A stretch of DNA of 64,000 nucleotides from CAJQLB01 sp041392065 (GTDB lineage Bacteria; Bacteroidota; Bacteroidia; Flavobacteriales; Flavobacteriaceae): positions 625,130 through 689,129 of the forward strand of contig JAWKMU010000002.1 in assembly GCA_041392065.1 (NCBI GenBank), written 5' to 3'. The notes under the pieces are model-generated. The model did no database searches. It had not been told where the DNA came from and saw only the letters and a list, made by a program, of their open reading frames with translations. Below are positions 1 through 7,355 of the stretch, piece by piece; within the stretch, counting starts at the first letter, position 1, and each line of letters opens with the position of its first letter. A program made the translations under genes and the position numbers.

Positions 1-297
1 GAGTTAGACATTAATGTTCAAGTTGCAGATTGTAGGTCTACAAGTGGTAGCGACCTTAGAGTTTCTGGTACAACAAACAAATTATATGCAGAAGCAACCA
101 GTGGAAGCGATATTAAAGCAGGCAATTTAAAAGCAAAAGTAAGTGAAGCCAGAGCGACAAGTGGAGCAGACATAACAGTTAACACTTCAGATGAGCTGTA
201 TGCTAAAGCAACCAGTGGTGGAGATATAAAATATTACGGAAATCCAGAAAGAGTAACCAAAAAAGATGGAGTTTCTGGTAACATTAGCAAACAATAA
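1..297 (+). CDS. head GIN domain (DUF2807) protein, C-terminal fragment
   Basis: The window opens inside this gene; frame 1 is open from base 1 to the TAA at 295-297, giving the last 98 residues. The visible part is made of imperfect repeats containing TSGSD or TSGGD spaced by about 20 to 25 residues, the Ser/Gly/Asp-rich ladder expected of the beta-solenoid of the DUF2807 family (putative auto-transporter adhesin, head GIN domain). Such proteins are exported to the envelope in Bacteroidota, and their function is mostly unknown. A second member of the family follows 120 bases downstream, so this is probably a local duplication. The signal peptide and start lie outside the window. Confidence 0.8.
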   Translation, partial: ELDINVQVADCRSTSGSDLRVSGTTNKLYAEATSGSDIKAGNLKAKVSEARATSGADITVNTSDELYAKATSGGDIKYYGNPERVTKKDGVSGNISKQ

Positions 298-346
298 CCA
301 ATCAATCTCTTGCTCTTATAAGAGCGTTACAACCAATCATGTTTTG

Positions 347-386
347 ACCATCTCAAACGCTTTTAACAGCTTTGGGATGGTTTTTT
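347..386 (+). terminator. rho-independent terminator of the first GIN gene
   Basis: Arms ACCATCTCAAA (347-357) and TTTGGGATGGT (371-381) pair over 11 positions with one G-U pair, and a run of six T follows at 381-386. It lies 50 bases after the stop of the upstream GIN gene. Confidence 0.75.
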
Positions 387-389
387 GCC

Positions 390-397
390 TATATTTG
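390..397 (+). promoter_or_regulatory. flavobacterial -7 box for the second GIN gene
   Basis: TATATTTG matches the Bacteroidota -7 consensus TAnnTTTG exactly and begins four bases after the T-run of the preceding terminator, 20 bases before the ATG at 418. The best TTG (372-374) is only 15 bases upstream, which is short for a -33 box, so only the -7 part is convincing. Confidence 0.4.
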
Positions 398-417
398 CTA
401 TTATAAAATAGATTGAT

Positions 418-1257
418 ATGCTAAAAAATGCCCTTTTATTAGTATTTACAATTAGCTGTATACCAGTTGGTTTTAGTCAAAATAAAGAGAAAATTAAAGG
501 TGACAGAGATGTTACTACAAAAGAAACAAAGATTGATGCCTTTAATAGAATAATTGTAGGTGAAGATTTTAAAATTGACATTATTGAAGGCTCACAAACC
601 TCAGTATTTGTTGAAGCAGACAATAATTTGCACGATGTTATAAAATTTGATGTTATGGACAGCACGTTAACATTTAACACAACACATAAAATAACATCCA
701 GCAAAAGAATAAGCATAAAAGTCATATACAGCAACGAGCTTAAACAGATCGAAACCTTTGAGGATGGTGAAATAAGCTCTTTAACTTCTATAAACTTAGA
801 CGATGTAATTTTAAAAACCACAGGTTCTTCAAAAGCTTTTTTAAACATTAAAACAAATAACTTTAAGTTTATAAACAGTGATCGTGCTAAAGTAAAACTT
901 AATATAACCTCTCAAAATGTCAACCTCGAATTAGCAGAAAATAGTAAGCTTGACGCTTTAATTAATGCAGATACATTAAATGTAGATTTATACCAAAGAG
1001 CAGATGGAAATATTGAAGGCACTTTAAAGCAATTAAAAATTAGGGCTGATAACTCAACCAATTTTGTTGGTAAAAATTTAACTACCTCAACAGCAGAAAT
1101 TTTATGCGAAAGCAGTTGTGATGTTGCAGTACAGGTTACAAACGATCTTACAATTGAAGCTTCTGGTAGTAGCGAAGTATACATTTATGCCGACCCAAAA
1201 ATAACACTCAAGAAATTTTCGGATACTGCCAAACTTCATAAAAAAGAAATGAAATAG
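418..1257 (+). CDS. head GIN domain (DUF2807) envelope protein
   Basis: The 279-residue protein starts with a signal peptide (MLKNALLLVFTISCIPVGFSQ, cleavage probably after FSQ). A DUF2807/head GIN domain follows, recognised by the opening FNRIIVGEDFKIDIIEG and the succession of short beta strands, each about 20 residues, rich in Asp, Asn, Thr and Ser. The family is thought to form a beta-solenoid at the cell surface or in the periplasm; no enzyme activity is known. It has its own promoter-like box after the terminator of the upstream paralogue, so the two genes are probably separate transcripts. It converges with the reductase gene on the other strand, leaving three bases between the stops. 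Confidence 0.8.
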   Translation: MLKNALLLVFTISCIPVGFSQNKEKIKGDRDVTTKETKIDAFNRIIVGEDFKIDIIEGSQTSVFVEADNNLHDVIKFDVMDSTLTFNTTHKITSSKRISIKVIYSNELKQIETFEDGEISSLTSINLDDVILKTTGSSKAFLNIKTNNFKFINSDRAKVKLNITSQNVNLELAENSKLDALINADTLNVDLYQRADGNIEGTLKQLKIRADNSTNFVGKNLTTSTAEILCESSCDVAVQVTNDLTIEASGSSEVYIYADPKITLKKFSDTAKLHKKEMK

Positions 1258-1260
1258 TGC

Positions 1261-1776
1261 TTAGCTAAAGTCTTTAACCAAAGATTTTAGTCTTTTAGCA
1301 ACTTTATCAGGAATTTTATCTCCTGCTTCTACCCAAGTATGAATATGATTTATGTATTTCATCCCTAAGTAATTTGCACTTTCTTTAAAAGGCATTTCAA
1401 ATTCTTTTTTTATCTCATCGTCAGACCCACAACTTATGGCTGCCATTTGCTTTCCTCTTAATTGTCTTCCTAAGACCTTATTTTCACCATGAAGTAAATC
1501 AGAAATTCTATCAAAAAAAGTTTTTAATTGAGCACTCATGCTATACCAATACACAGGAGTAGCAAAAATAATGGACTCATATTGCAAAATATTTTGGATT
1601 ATGCCTAAAAAATCATCATCTGAATTTTTAAAACCATAATCATAATAACCAATGTTAAAGTCATTTAAATCAATAACATCAATATCATTTTTTATTACCA
1701 ATAATGCATCAATTACTTTTCGAGTGTTCCCAAAAGATCTAGCGCTACCTAAAATTACTACTGTTTTGTTCTTCAT
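1261..1776 (-). CDS. NAD(P)H-dependent FMN reductase / flavodoxin-fold oxidoreductase
   Basis: The 171-residue protein has the flavodoxin-like fold of the FMN_red family. The N-terminus VVILGSARSFGNTRKV is the FMN phosphate-binding loop (GSxRxxxNT), and ATPVYWYSMSAQLKTFFDR at about residues 95-113 is the second conserved flavin-contacting segment (TPxYWxxxxxxxKxFxDR). Such enzymes reduce flavins, quinones or azo and nitro compounds in the cytosol; the physiological substrate cannot be told. It lies downstream of trxB on the same strand, but a good terminator sits between them, so it is probably transcribed separately or by read-through. Confidence 0.85.
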   Translation of the reverse strand: MKNKTVVILGSARSFGNTRKVIDALLVIKNDIDVIDLNDFNIGYYDYGFKNSDDDFLGIIQNILQYESIIFATPVYWYSMSAQLKTFFDRISDLLHGENKVLGRQLRGKQMAAISCGSDDEIKKEFEMPFKESANYLGMKYINHIHTWVEAGDKIPDKVAKRLKSLVKDFS

Positions 1777-1784
1777 ATAAAACT

Positions 1785-1812
1785 AAAAAAGCCGAAACTA
1801 AAAGTTCGGCTT
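1785..1812 (-). terminator. rho-independent terminator of trxB
   Basis: On the minus strand the arms AAGCCGAA and TTCGGCTT (1805-1812 and 1789-1796) pair perfectly around an 8-base loop and run straight into TTTTTT. It lies 20 bases past the trxB stop and before the next minus-strand gene. Confidence 0.85.
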
Positions 1813-1831
1813 AATAATTAAATTTGTTGGT

Positions 1832-2812
1832 TTAATTATAGGTTGATGTAGAAACCTCAAAAGTAGAGTCCTTGGCTGCCAAATAACGTTCAGCATCCAA
1901 AGCTGCCATACATCCTGTTCCTGCAGCAGTAATGGCTTGTCTATAAACATGATCTGCTGCATCACCAGATACAAATACTCCTTCTACATTTGTTTTGGTA
2001 GACCTTGCCTTATTGATGATATATCCTGTTTCATCAAGTTCTAAAAAGTCTTTAAAAATATCTGTATTTGGTTTATGACCAATAGCCACAAAAAAACCTG
2101 TTGCTGTAATTTCGCTAACCTCATCTGTTTTATTGTTCTTTACACGCACACCTGTAACAACTTGATCATCTCCCAGAACTTCTTCAGTATCAGTATTCAT
2201 CAGTATTTCAATATTTTTGGTATTTCTAACGCGAGCTTCCATTATTTTTGAGGCTCTAAACTTATCACTTCTAACAAGCATGGTCACTTTTTTGCAAAGT
2301 TTAGAAAGATAATGTGCTTCTTCACAAGCAGAATCTCCTGCACCAACAATAACAACTTCTTGGTTTCTGTAAAAGAAGCCATCACACACAGCACAAGCAG
2401 AAACACCACCACCAAGTTTTAAATACTTCTGTTCAGAATCCAATCCCAAGTATTTAGCTGATGCACCTGTAGAAATAATTACAGTATCACAATGAATTTC
2501 CTTTACATCATTTACCCAAACTTTATGAACATCGCCAGAAAAATCCACTTTGGTAATCCATCCATCACGAACATCAGTTCCAAAACGCTCGGCTTGCTTT
2601 TGAAGCTCAATCATCATTTCTGGTCCTGTAATTCCATCTGGATATCCTGGAAAGTTTTCAACTTCATTTGTGGTTGTTAATTGACCACCTGGTTGTGTAC
2701 CTTGATAAAGCACTGGAAACATATTAGCTCTTGAAGCGTAAATTGCGGCTGTATATCCTGCAGGTCCAGAGCCTATAATAAGACATTTTACTTTTTCTAT
2801 TGTATCAGACAT
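1832..2812 (-). CDS. trxB: thioredoxin-disulfide reductase
   Basis: This FAD enzyme uses NADPH to reduce thioredoxin. The 326 residues contain the FAD Rossmann motif GSGPAGYTAA (14-23), the FAD-contacting GQLTTTNEVENFPG, the redox-active CAVC pair at Cys140 and Cys143, the NADPH motif GAGDSACEEA, and the C-terminal FAD motif VFVSGDAAD. Length and architecture match low-molecular-weight bacterial TrxB, with a slightly extended Ser/Thr-rich tail (DSTFEVSTSTYN). The ATG at 2812 gives the canonical short N-terminus. A TACTTTTG box 20 bases upstream and a strong terminator downstream suggest a single-gene transcript. Confidence 0.97.
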   Translation of the reverse strand: MSDTIEKVKCLIIGSGPAGYTAAIYASRANMFPVLYQGTQPGGQLTTTNEVENFPGYPDGITGPEMMIELQKQAERFGTDVRDGWITKVDFSGDVHKVWVNDVKEIHCDTVIISTGASAKYLGLDSEQKYLKLGGGVSACAVCDGFFYRNQEVVIVGAGDSACEEAHYLSKLCKKVTMLVRSDKFRASKIMEARVRNTKNIEILMNTDTEEVLGDDQVVTGVRVKNNKTDEVSEITATGFFVAIGHKPNTDIFKDFLELDETGYIINKARSTKTNVEGVFVSGDAADHVYRQAITAAGTGCMAALDAERYLAAKDSTFEVSTSTYN

Positions 2813-2831
2813 TTATTCAAATTTTATTGAA

Positions 2832-2839
2832 CAAAAGTA
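2832..2839 (-). promoter_or_regulatory. -7 box for trxB
   Basis: Read on the minus strand this is TACTTTTG, an exact TAnnTTTG. It ends 20 bases before the trxB ATG. No TTG is found at the usual 17-22 base spacing, so the -33 half is weak. Confidence 0.45.
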
Positions 2840-2904
2840 GGTTTTTTGACCTAATCCTTACATAGAAGTTATCAACACTTCTTATTAAAACATAAAATTT
2901 TCAT

Positions 2905-2934
2905 ATAAAAAAAGCCCAACACAAGGTTGAGCTT
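2905..2934 (-). terminator. terminator downstream of tRNA-Pro
   Basis: On the minus strand AAGCTCAAC (2934-2926) pairs with GTTGGGCTT (2920-2912) with one G-U pair around a 5-base loop, followed by TTTTTTT. It begins 6 bases after the tRNA 3' end. Confidence 0.8.
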
Positions 2935-2939
2935 ATAAG

Positions 2940-3014
2940 TCGGGGTGGCAGGATTCGAACCTGCGACCTCCTGCTCCCAAAGCAGGCGCGATAACCGGGC
3001 TACGCTACACCCCG
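2940..3014 (-). tRNA. tRNA-Pro (anticodon TGG)
   Basis: The minus strand folds into a full cloverleaf. The acceptor arms CGGGGTG and CACCCCG pair over 7 bases with discriminator A at 2940. The anticodon stem CCTGC/GCAGG holds the loop TTTGGGA with anticodon TGG, and the T arm GCAGG-TTCGAAT-CCTGC is canonical. CCA is not encoded. It reads CCN proline codons. A TTG-N18-TATATTTG promoter lies about 100 bases upstream and a terminator follows directly. Confidence 0.97.
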
Positions 3015-3114
3015 AAATGAACGTTAAGAAAATGTCTTGTAAACATTTTTAGTGAAAGAGCCCATTGTGCAGACACATAATATCACTTAACTTTAACTTT
3101 CAATTTAAGGACTG

Positions 3115-3143
3115 CAAATATATGGTTTTCTTATTAAGAACAA
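3115..3143 (-). promoter_or_regulatory. promoter of tRNA-Pro
   Basis: On the minus strand TTG (3143-3141) and TATATTTG (3122-3115) are separated by 18 bases, matching the flavobacterial -33/-7 consensus in both sequence and spacing. The predicted start is near 3108, which would leave a leader of roughly 95 bases to be processed from the tRNA. Confidence 0.6.
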
Positions 3144-3185
3144 ATAGTTTTTTATTCGTATTTTCAAATCAAAATTAAACTAACT

Positions 3186-4316
3186 ATGAAATCGATATTG
3201 TATAAACTAACCATATTACTAATTGCTTTTTTAATTTCATGCAAAGAAAATAAAGCCAAAAACGATTTAACTCTTAATGATAAAGTAACTATTAAGTATA
3301 CTCATGAAGTTGTAGTCCCAGATTTAGTAATCCCATGGGGAATCGCCTTTCTTCCAGATAATTCTATGCTTATTACTGAAAAAGAAGGTAAACTCATTCA
3401 TTTTAAAAACAATAAAAAAACAGAAATAAAAAATTTACCTGAAATAAAAGTTCAAGGTCAAGGTGGTTTGATGGATGTTGAACTTCATCCTGATTATAAA
3501 AATAATGGCTGGATATACATTTCTTATGCTTCAGCCGAAGGCGAAGGAAATGGCGCAAACACAGCTTTAATGAGGTTTAAAATTGAAAATGGTTCGGCTG
3601 TTGAAAAAAAATTACTCTATAAAGCTTCTCCAAACAGTAATCGTGGACAACATTTTGGTTCGAGAATAGAATTTGATAATGATGGTTTTCTTTACTTTTC
3701 TATTGGCGATCGTGGCAATAGAGAAATAAATCCTCAAAACATTGAACGCGATTGTGGAAAAATTTATCGTTTACATGATGATGGACGTATTCCAATTGAT
3801 AACCCATTTGTAAAAGACCGAAATGCTATTAAAGCTATTTTTTCTTATGGACACAGAAATCCGCAAGGCATGGTTAAACATCCTGAAACTGGAAAAATAT
3901 GGACACATGAACATGGTCCAAGAGGTGGTGATGAAATAAACATTATTGAATCTGGCAAAAATTATGGTTGGCCAGTAATAAGTTATGGTATTAACTACAG
4001 TGGCACAAAATTTACTGATATTACCAGAAAAGAAGGTATGGAGCAACCCATTCATTATTGGGATCCATCGATAGCTCCTAGTGGTATGGAATTTATAACG
4101 AGCGATATTTACCCAGGATGGAAAGGTAACCTGTTGGTAGGATCACTTAAATTTCAATACCTAAACCGTTGTGTCATAAAAAATAACAAGGTTGTATATG
4201 AAGAAAAATTAATAGAAGGATTAGGTCGAGTTAGGGAAGTTAAACAAGGACCTGATGGCTATATTTATGTTGGCGTTGAAAATGTTGGTGTTGTTAAAAT
4301 AATTCCGAATAAATAA
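3186..4316 (+). CDS. PQQ-dependent sugar dehydrogenase-like lipoprotein (GSDH family)
   Basis: The 376-residue protein starts with a lipoprotein signal (MKSILYKLTILLIAFLISCKEN, lipid on Cys19). It continues as a six-bladed beta-propeller of the glucose/sorbosone dehydrogenase family (YliI/Asd type). Family signatures are the opening VPWGIAFLPDNSMLITEKEGK, GGLMDVELHPDY, QHFGSRIEFDNDGFLYFSIGDR, YGHRNPQGM, HGPRGGDEINIIESGKNYGWP and GPDGYIYV near the end. These enzymes oxidise aldose sugars with PQQ in the periplasm. No PQQ synthesis genes are visible here, so the cofactor would come from elsewhere in the genome or the medium. The specific sugar is unknown. Confidence 0.88.
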   Translation: MKSILYKLTILLIAFLISCKENKAKNDLTLNDKVTIKYTHEVVVPDLVIPWGIAFLPDNSMLITEKEGKLIHFKNNKKTEIKNLPEIKVQGQGGLMDVELHPDYKNNGWIYISYASAEGEGNGANTALMRFKIENGSAVEKKLLYKASPNSNRGQHFGSRIEFDNDGFLYFSIGDRGNREINPQNIERDCGKIYRLHDDGRIPIDNPFVKDRNAIKAIFSYGHRNPQGMVKHPETGKIWTHEHGPRGGDEINIIESGKNYGWPVISYGINYSGTKFTDITRKEGMEQPIHYWDPSIAPSGMEFITSDIYPGWKGNLLVGSLKFQYLNRCVIKNNKVVYEEKLIEGLGRVREVKQGPDGYIYVGVENVGVVKIIPNK

Positions 4317-4319
4317 TCT

Positions 4320-4327
4320 TAAATTTG
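4320..4327 (+). promoter_or_regulatory. -7 box for the udk-mutB run
   Basis: TAAATTTG is an exact TAnnTTTG match 25 bases before the udk ATG. The nearest upstream TTG (4291-4293) is 26 bases away, longer than usual. Confidence 0.4.
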
Positions 4328-4352
4328 CGTTGATTAATCAAACAAAAAATCC

Positions 4353-4958
4353 ATGCTAATTATTGGAATTGCTGGTGGAACAGGTTGTGGGAAAACAACG
4401 GTTGTAAACCAAATACTTAATGAATTGCCTGAAGGTGAAGTTGGAGTTATCTCGCAAGATTCGTATTATAAAGACACCTCACATCTATCATACGAAGAAC
4501 GCGTTAAAATTAATTTTGATCACCCAAGGTCTATAGATTTTGATTTACTGACTATTCATTTACAGGAACTCAAAAACAACAAACCTATAAATCAACCTGT
4601 TTATTCTTTTGTAAAACACAACAGAACAGGAGATACCATTTTAACGCATCCAAGAAAGGTAATGATTGTTGAAGGGATTCTGATTTTAACCAATCCGGAA
4701 TTAAGAGAACTGTTTGATATTAAAATTTTTGTTCATGCTGATAGTGATGAACGCTTAATACGAAGACTAAAACGTGATATAGCTGAACGTGGTAGAGACT
4801 TAGACGAAGTCCTATCTCGTTACCAATCTACCTTAAAACCAATGCATGAGCAATTTATTGAACCAATGAAAGAATACGCAGATATTATCATTCCAAACAA
4901 TAAATACAATACAGTTGCTGTTGACATTGTAAAAACCATTATTAACGAACGCTTATAG
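4353..4958 (+). CDS. udk: uridine kinase
   Basis: This cytosolic pyrimidine-salvage kinase phosphorylates uridine and cytidine to UMP and CMP. The 201 residues include the Walker A loop GGTGCGKTT (8-16), the substrate segment SQDSYYKD, the NFDHPRSIDFDLL segment, and the arginine-rich lid RLIRRLKRDIAERGR. Length is typical of bacterial Udk. It is the first gene of a close-packed run: the DivIC-like gene starts on the base after its stop, which implies co-transcription. Confidence 0.95.
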   Translation: MLIIGIAGGTGCGKTTVVNQILNELPEGEVGVISQDSYYKDTSHLSYEERVKINFDHPRSIDFDLLTIHLQELKNNKPINQPVYSFVKHNRTGDTILTHPRKVMIVEGILILTNPELRELFDIKIFVHADSDERLIRRLKRDIAERGRDLDEVLSRYQSTLKPMHEQFIEPMKEYADIIIPNNKYNTVAVDIVKTIINERL

Positions 4959-5294
4959 ATGGCAAAAATAAACTCCAAATATAAACGTCTACTCAAACCC
5001 TTTAAAAATGTATTTTTATTAATCTTTATCGTATTTTCTGTTTGGATGCTCTTTTTTGATAGTAATTCTTGGTTTATACATCATGAATTAAATAAAGACA
5101 TTGAAAAATTAGAAGAAGAAAAAGAATACTACCAAAATGAAATAAAGAAAGACAACAAGGAAATAAAAAAATTAAAAACCGAAGACGGTCTCGAAAAATT
5201 TGGTAGAGAAACCTATAATATGAAAAAAGAAGGTGAAGAAATTTACCTTATTGAGTATGAAGATAGTATAGCAAAACAGAAAAAAAATGACTAA
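4959..5294 (+). CDS. FtsB/DivIC-like septum formation initiator
   Basis: The 111-residue bitopic membrane protein has a basic N-terminal segment, one hydrophobic helix at about residues 17-31 (NVFLLIFIVFSVWMLFF), and a charged Glu/Lys coiled coil at about 38-75 (DIEKLEEEKEYYQNEIKKDN). The end GLEKFGRETYNMKKEGEEIYLIEY is the conserved FtsB/DivIC tail. It would sit in the inner membrane as part of the FtsL-FtsB-FtsQ divisome complex. The gene directly abuts udk and its 3' end overlaps mutA by 8 bases. Confidence 0.88.
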   Translation: MAKINSKYKRLLKPFKNVFLLIFIVFSVWMLFFDSNSWFIHHELNKDIEKLEEEKEYYQNEIKKDNKEIKKLKTEDGLEKFGRETYNMKKEGEEIYLIEYEDSIAKQKKND

Positions 5295-6663
5295 ATCATT
5301 ATTTAATGACTTTAATCCTGTTTCTGCAAAAGCTTGGAAACAAAAAATACAACTGGATATAAAAGGTGCCGACTACAACAACACCTTAATCTGGAAATCT
5401 CTGGAAGGTATTGATGTAAAACCTTTTTATAATGCTGAAGACCTAGAACACATTTCGCATCATATAGATGTTCCAAAATCATGGCAGATTAGAGAAATAA
5501 TTTATGTGAAAAACAATATTCAAGCCAACCAAGACGCAATTTATAGATTGAATAAAGGTGCTGAAAGTTTAAAATTTATCATTCCAAATAATGAAGTTTC
5601 AATTCAACCTCTATTAAAAGATATTGACACTTCTTCTACTCCAATATTTTTGGAATTACAATTTTTAGATGCCAAGTTTGTAAAAAACATAACAGACACT
5701 CAAGTAAATATTAATACAGACATTATTGGTAATTTGGTAAAAACTGGTAATTGGTATGTAAATTCTAACAATGATCATAAGCAGTTTGAGGATATTATAA
5801 AACAAACTAAAACCATTACTATCAAGGCTGCAACTTATCAAAATGCAGGAGCTAATATGATGCAGCAATTAGCTTACACTTTAGCACACACTAATGAATA
5901 TTTAAATCATATAAACAATTGTGAAACACTTAAAAATGTTTTTAGCAAGAATAATCAAACACTAAAAATTAATATTGATGTCTCAGTTGGTAGTAATTAC
6001 TTTTTTGAAATTGCCAAACTTAGAGCACTTCGTTTGTTGGTTAACCAGCTTGTTAACGAATATAATTTTAATGCAAATATTCAACTCATTGCTTCGCCTT
6101 CAAAAAGAAACAAAACACTTTACGATTATAATACCAACATGCTTCGTACAACCACAGAATGTATGAGTGCTATTTTAGGTGGAGCAAACATTGTCAATAA
6201 TTTAGCTTACGATGCTATTTATCATAAAGACAATGAATTTGGATCTAGAATAGCCAGAAATCAGCTTCTTATCTTAAAACACGAAAGCTATTTTAATCAA
6301 GTAAACAACGCTTCTGAAGGCAGTTATTATATTGAATCTTTAACCAATCAATTGGCTGAAAAAGCATTAATTCTCTTTAAAGATATTGAAGAAAAAGGTG
6401 GATTTGTATCTCAGTTATTCGATGCAACCATTCAGCGAAAAATTAAAGAGAATGCTCAGAAAGAACAAAAATTGTTTGACAATAACGAAGAAGTTTTATT
6501 AGGCACAAACAAGCATCCTAATCAAAAGGATACAATGCAACACGAACTAGAATTATATCCTTTTGTAAAAACTAATATTAGAAAAACATTAATTGAACCT
6601 ATTATAGAAAAAAGATTAAGTGAAACTATTGAAAAAGAACGACTTGAAGATGAAAAAAATTAG
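5287..6663 (+). CDS. mutA: methylmalonyl-CoA mutase small (beta) subunit
   Basis: The 458-residue protein is homologous to the TIM-barrel half of methylmalonyl-CoA mutase. Visible family segments are FNPVSAKAWKQKIQLDIKGA, DVSVGSNYFFEIAKLRALRLL, NTNMLRTTTECMSAILGGAN and FGSRIARNQLLILKHESYF. It ends without the B12-binding domain, as expected of the non-catalytic beta subunit that pairs with MutB. The complex interconverts succinyl-CoA and methylmalonyl-CoA. At 458 residues it is shorter than actinobacterial small subunits (over 600) but usual for Bacteroidota. It overlaps both neighbours slightly, so translation is probably coupled. Confidence 0.92.
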   Translation: MTKSLFNDFNPVSAKAWKQKIQLDIKGADYNNTLIWKSLEGIDVKPFYNAEDLEHISHHIDVPKSWQIREIIYVKNNIQANQDAIYRLNKGAESLKFIIPNNEVSIQPLLKDIDTSSTPIFLELQFLDAKFVKNITDTQVNINTDIIGNLVKTGNWYVNSNNDHKQFEDIIKQTKTITIKAATYQNAGANMMQQLAYTLAHTNEYLNHINNCETLKNVFSKNNQTLKINIDVSVGSNYFFEIAKLRALRLLVNQLVNEYNFNANIQLIASPSKRNKTLYDYNTNMLRTTTECMSAILGGANIVNNLAYDAIYHKDNEFGSRIARNQLLILKHESYFNQVNNASEGSYYIESLTNQLAEKALILFKDIEEKGGFVSQLFDATIQRKIKENAQKEQKLFDNNEEVLLGTNKHPNQKDTMQHELELYPFVKTNIRKTLIEPIIEKRLSETIEKERLEDEKN

Positions 6664-7345
6664 TAACATCCTGTTAATTGCAACAATACTTTTTACAAGC
6701 TGCATAAAAGAACCTAAAATTGAATACAAATACCAAGATAACGATGATTTGTTCAGTTGTGATGGTATTGACATGGACTTAATTAAGGAAGCAGTTTACG
6801 CTTTTGAAGATTATATAAAAGACCACTACTCTATGGAACCACCAAATTCTGTAGACAAAGGTTATTATTTTTATTGGGAAATTTCAAAAAGCGTTAGAAT
6901 TCCAGCAGTAGAATATATCAATCAGCATGTTTTAGATATTAGAGACGAACTGAAAAAAATTGATGACTTATGGATTATTGAAAATGACGAAGCTAAACTG
7001 AATATGAAACATCCAATTGCCAAATGTATTGGCTATTATATGGAAGATCAAGAATTAAAAAGAATTTACGATGTTTTAGTCGAGACCAACACCTTTAAAA
7101 ACCTTGTATTCTTGGCTCCTTTTAAAAGAGATCCTGTAAAATTCAGAGAAGACAGAGCTCTTATAACTTATTTAGCTTTAAATACTTTTTACGCACGTAT
7201 ACTAACGCTTGATTTCTCTAATATTGAGGAGCTCAAGCAAATTAATAAGAACAAATATTTAAAAGAGCAACAGCGTATAAGAGAAGAACTTGAAAATGGA
7301 GATAAAACATTAATTAAAATAGATTCAATTTCACAAAACAAATAG
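6650..7345 (+). CDS. lipoprotein of unknown function inside the mutA-mutB operon
   Basis: I do not recognise a named family. The ATG at 6650 is preferred over an earlier one at 6620 because it gives a clean lipoprotein signal, MKKISNILLIATILFTSC, with Cys18. The mature protein (about 213 residues) is highly charged, probably mostly helical, and has one further Cys in DDLFSCDGIDMDLI and another in KHPIAKCIGYY. It starts inside the last 14 bases of mutA and ends 10 bases before mutB, so it is almost certainly transcribed with the mutase genes. A link to propionate metabolism is not implied by its sequence. Confidence 0.7.
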   Translation: MKKISNILLIATILFTSCIKEPKIEYKYQDNDDLFSCDGIDMDLIKEAVYAFEDYIKDHYSMEPPNSVDKGYYFYWEISKSVRIPAVEYINQHVLDIRDELKKIDDLWIIENDEAKLNMKHPIAKCIGYYMEDQELKRIYDVLVETNTFKNLVFLAPFKRDPVKFREDRALITYLALNTFYARILTLDFSNIEELKQINKNKYLKEQQRIREELENGDKTLIKIDSISQNK

Positions 7346-7355
7346 TCAATTATCA

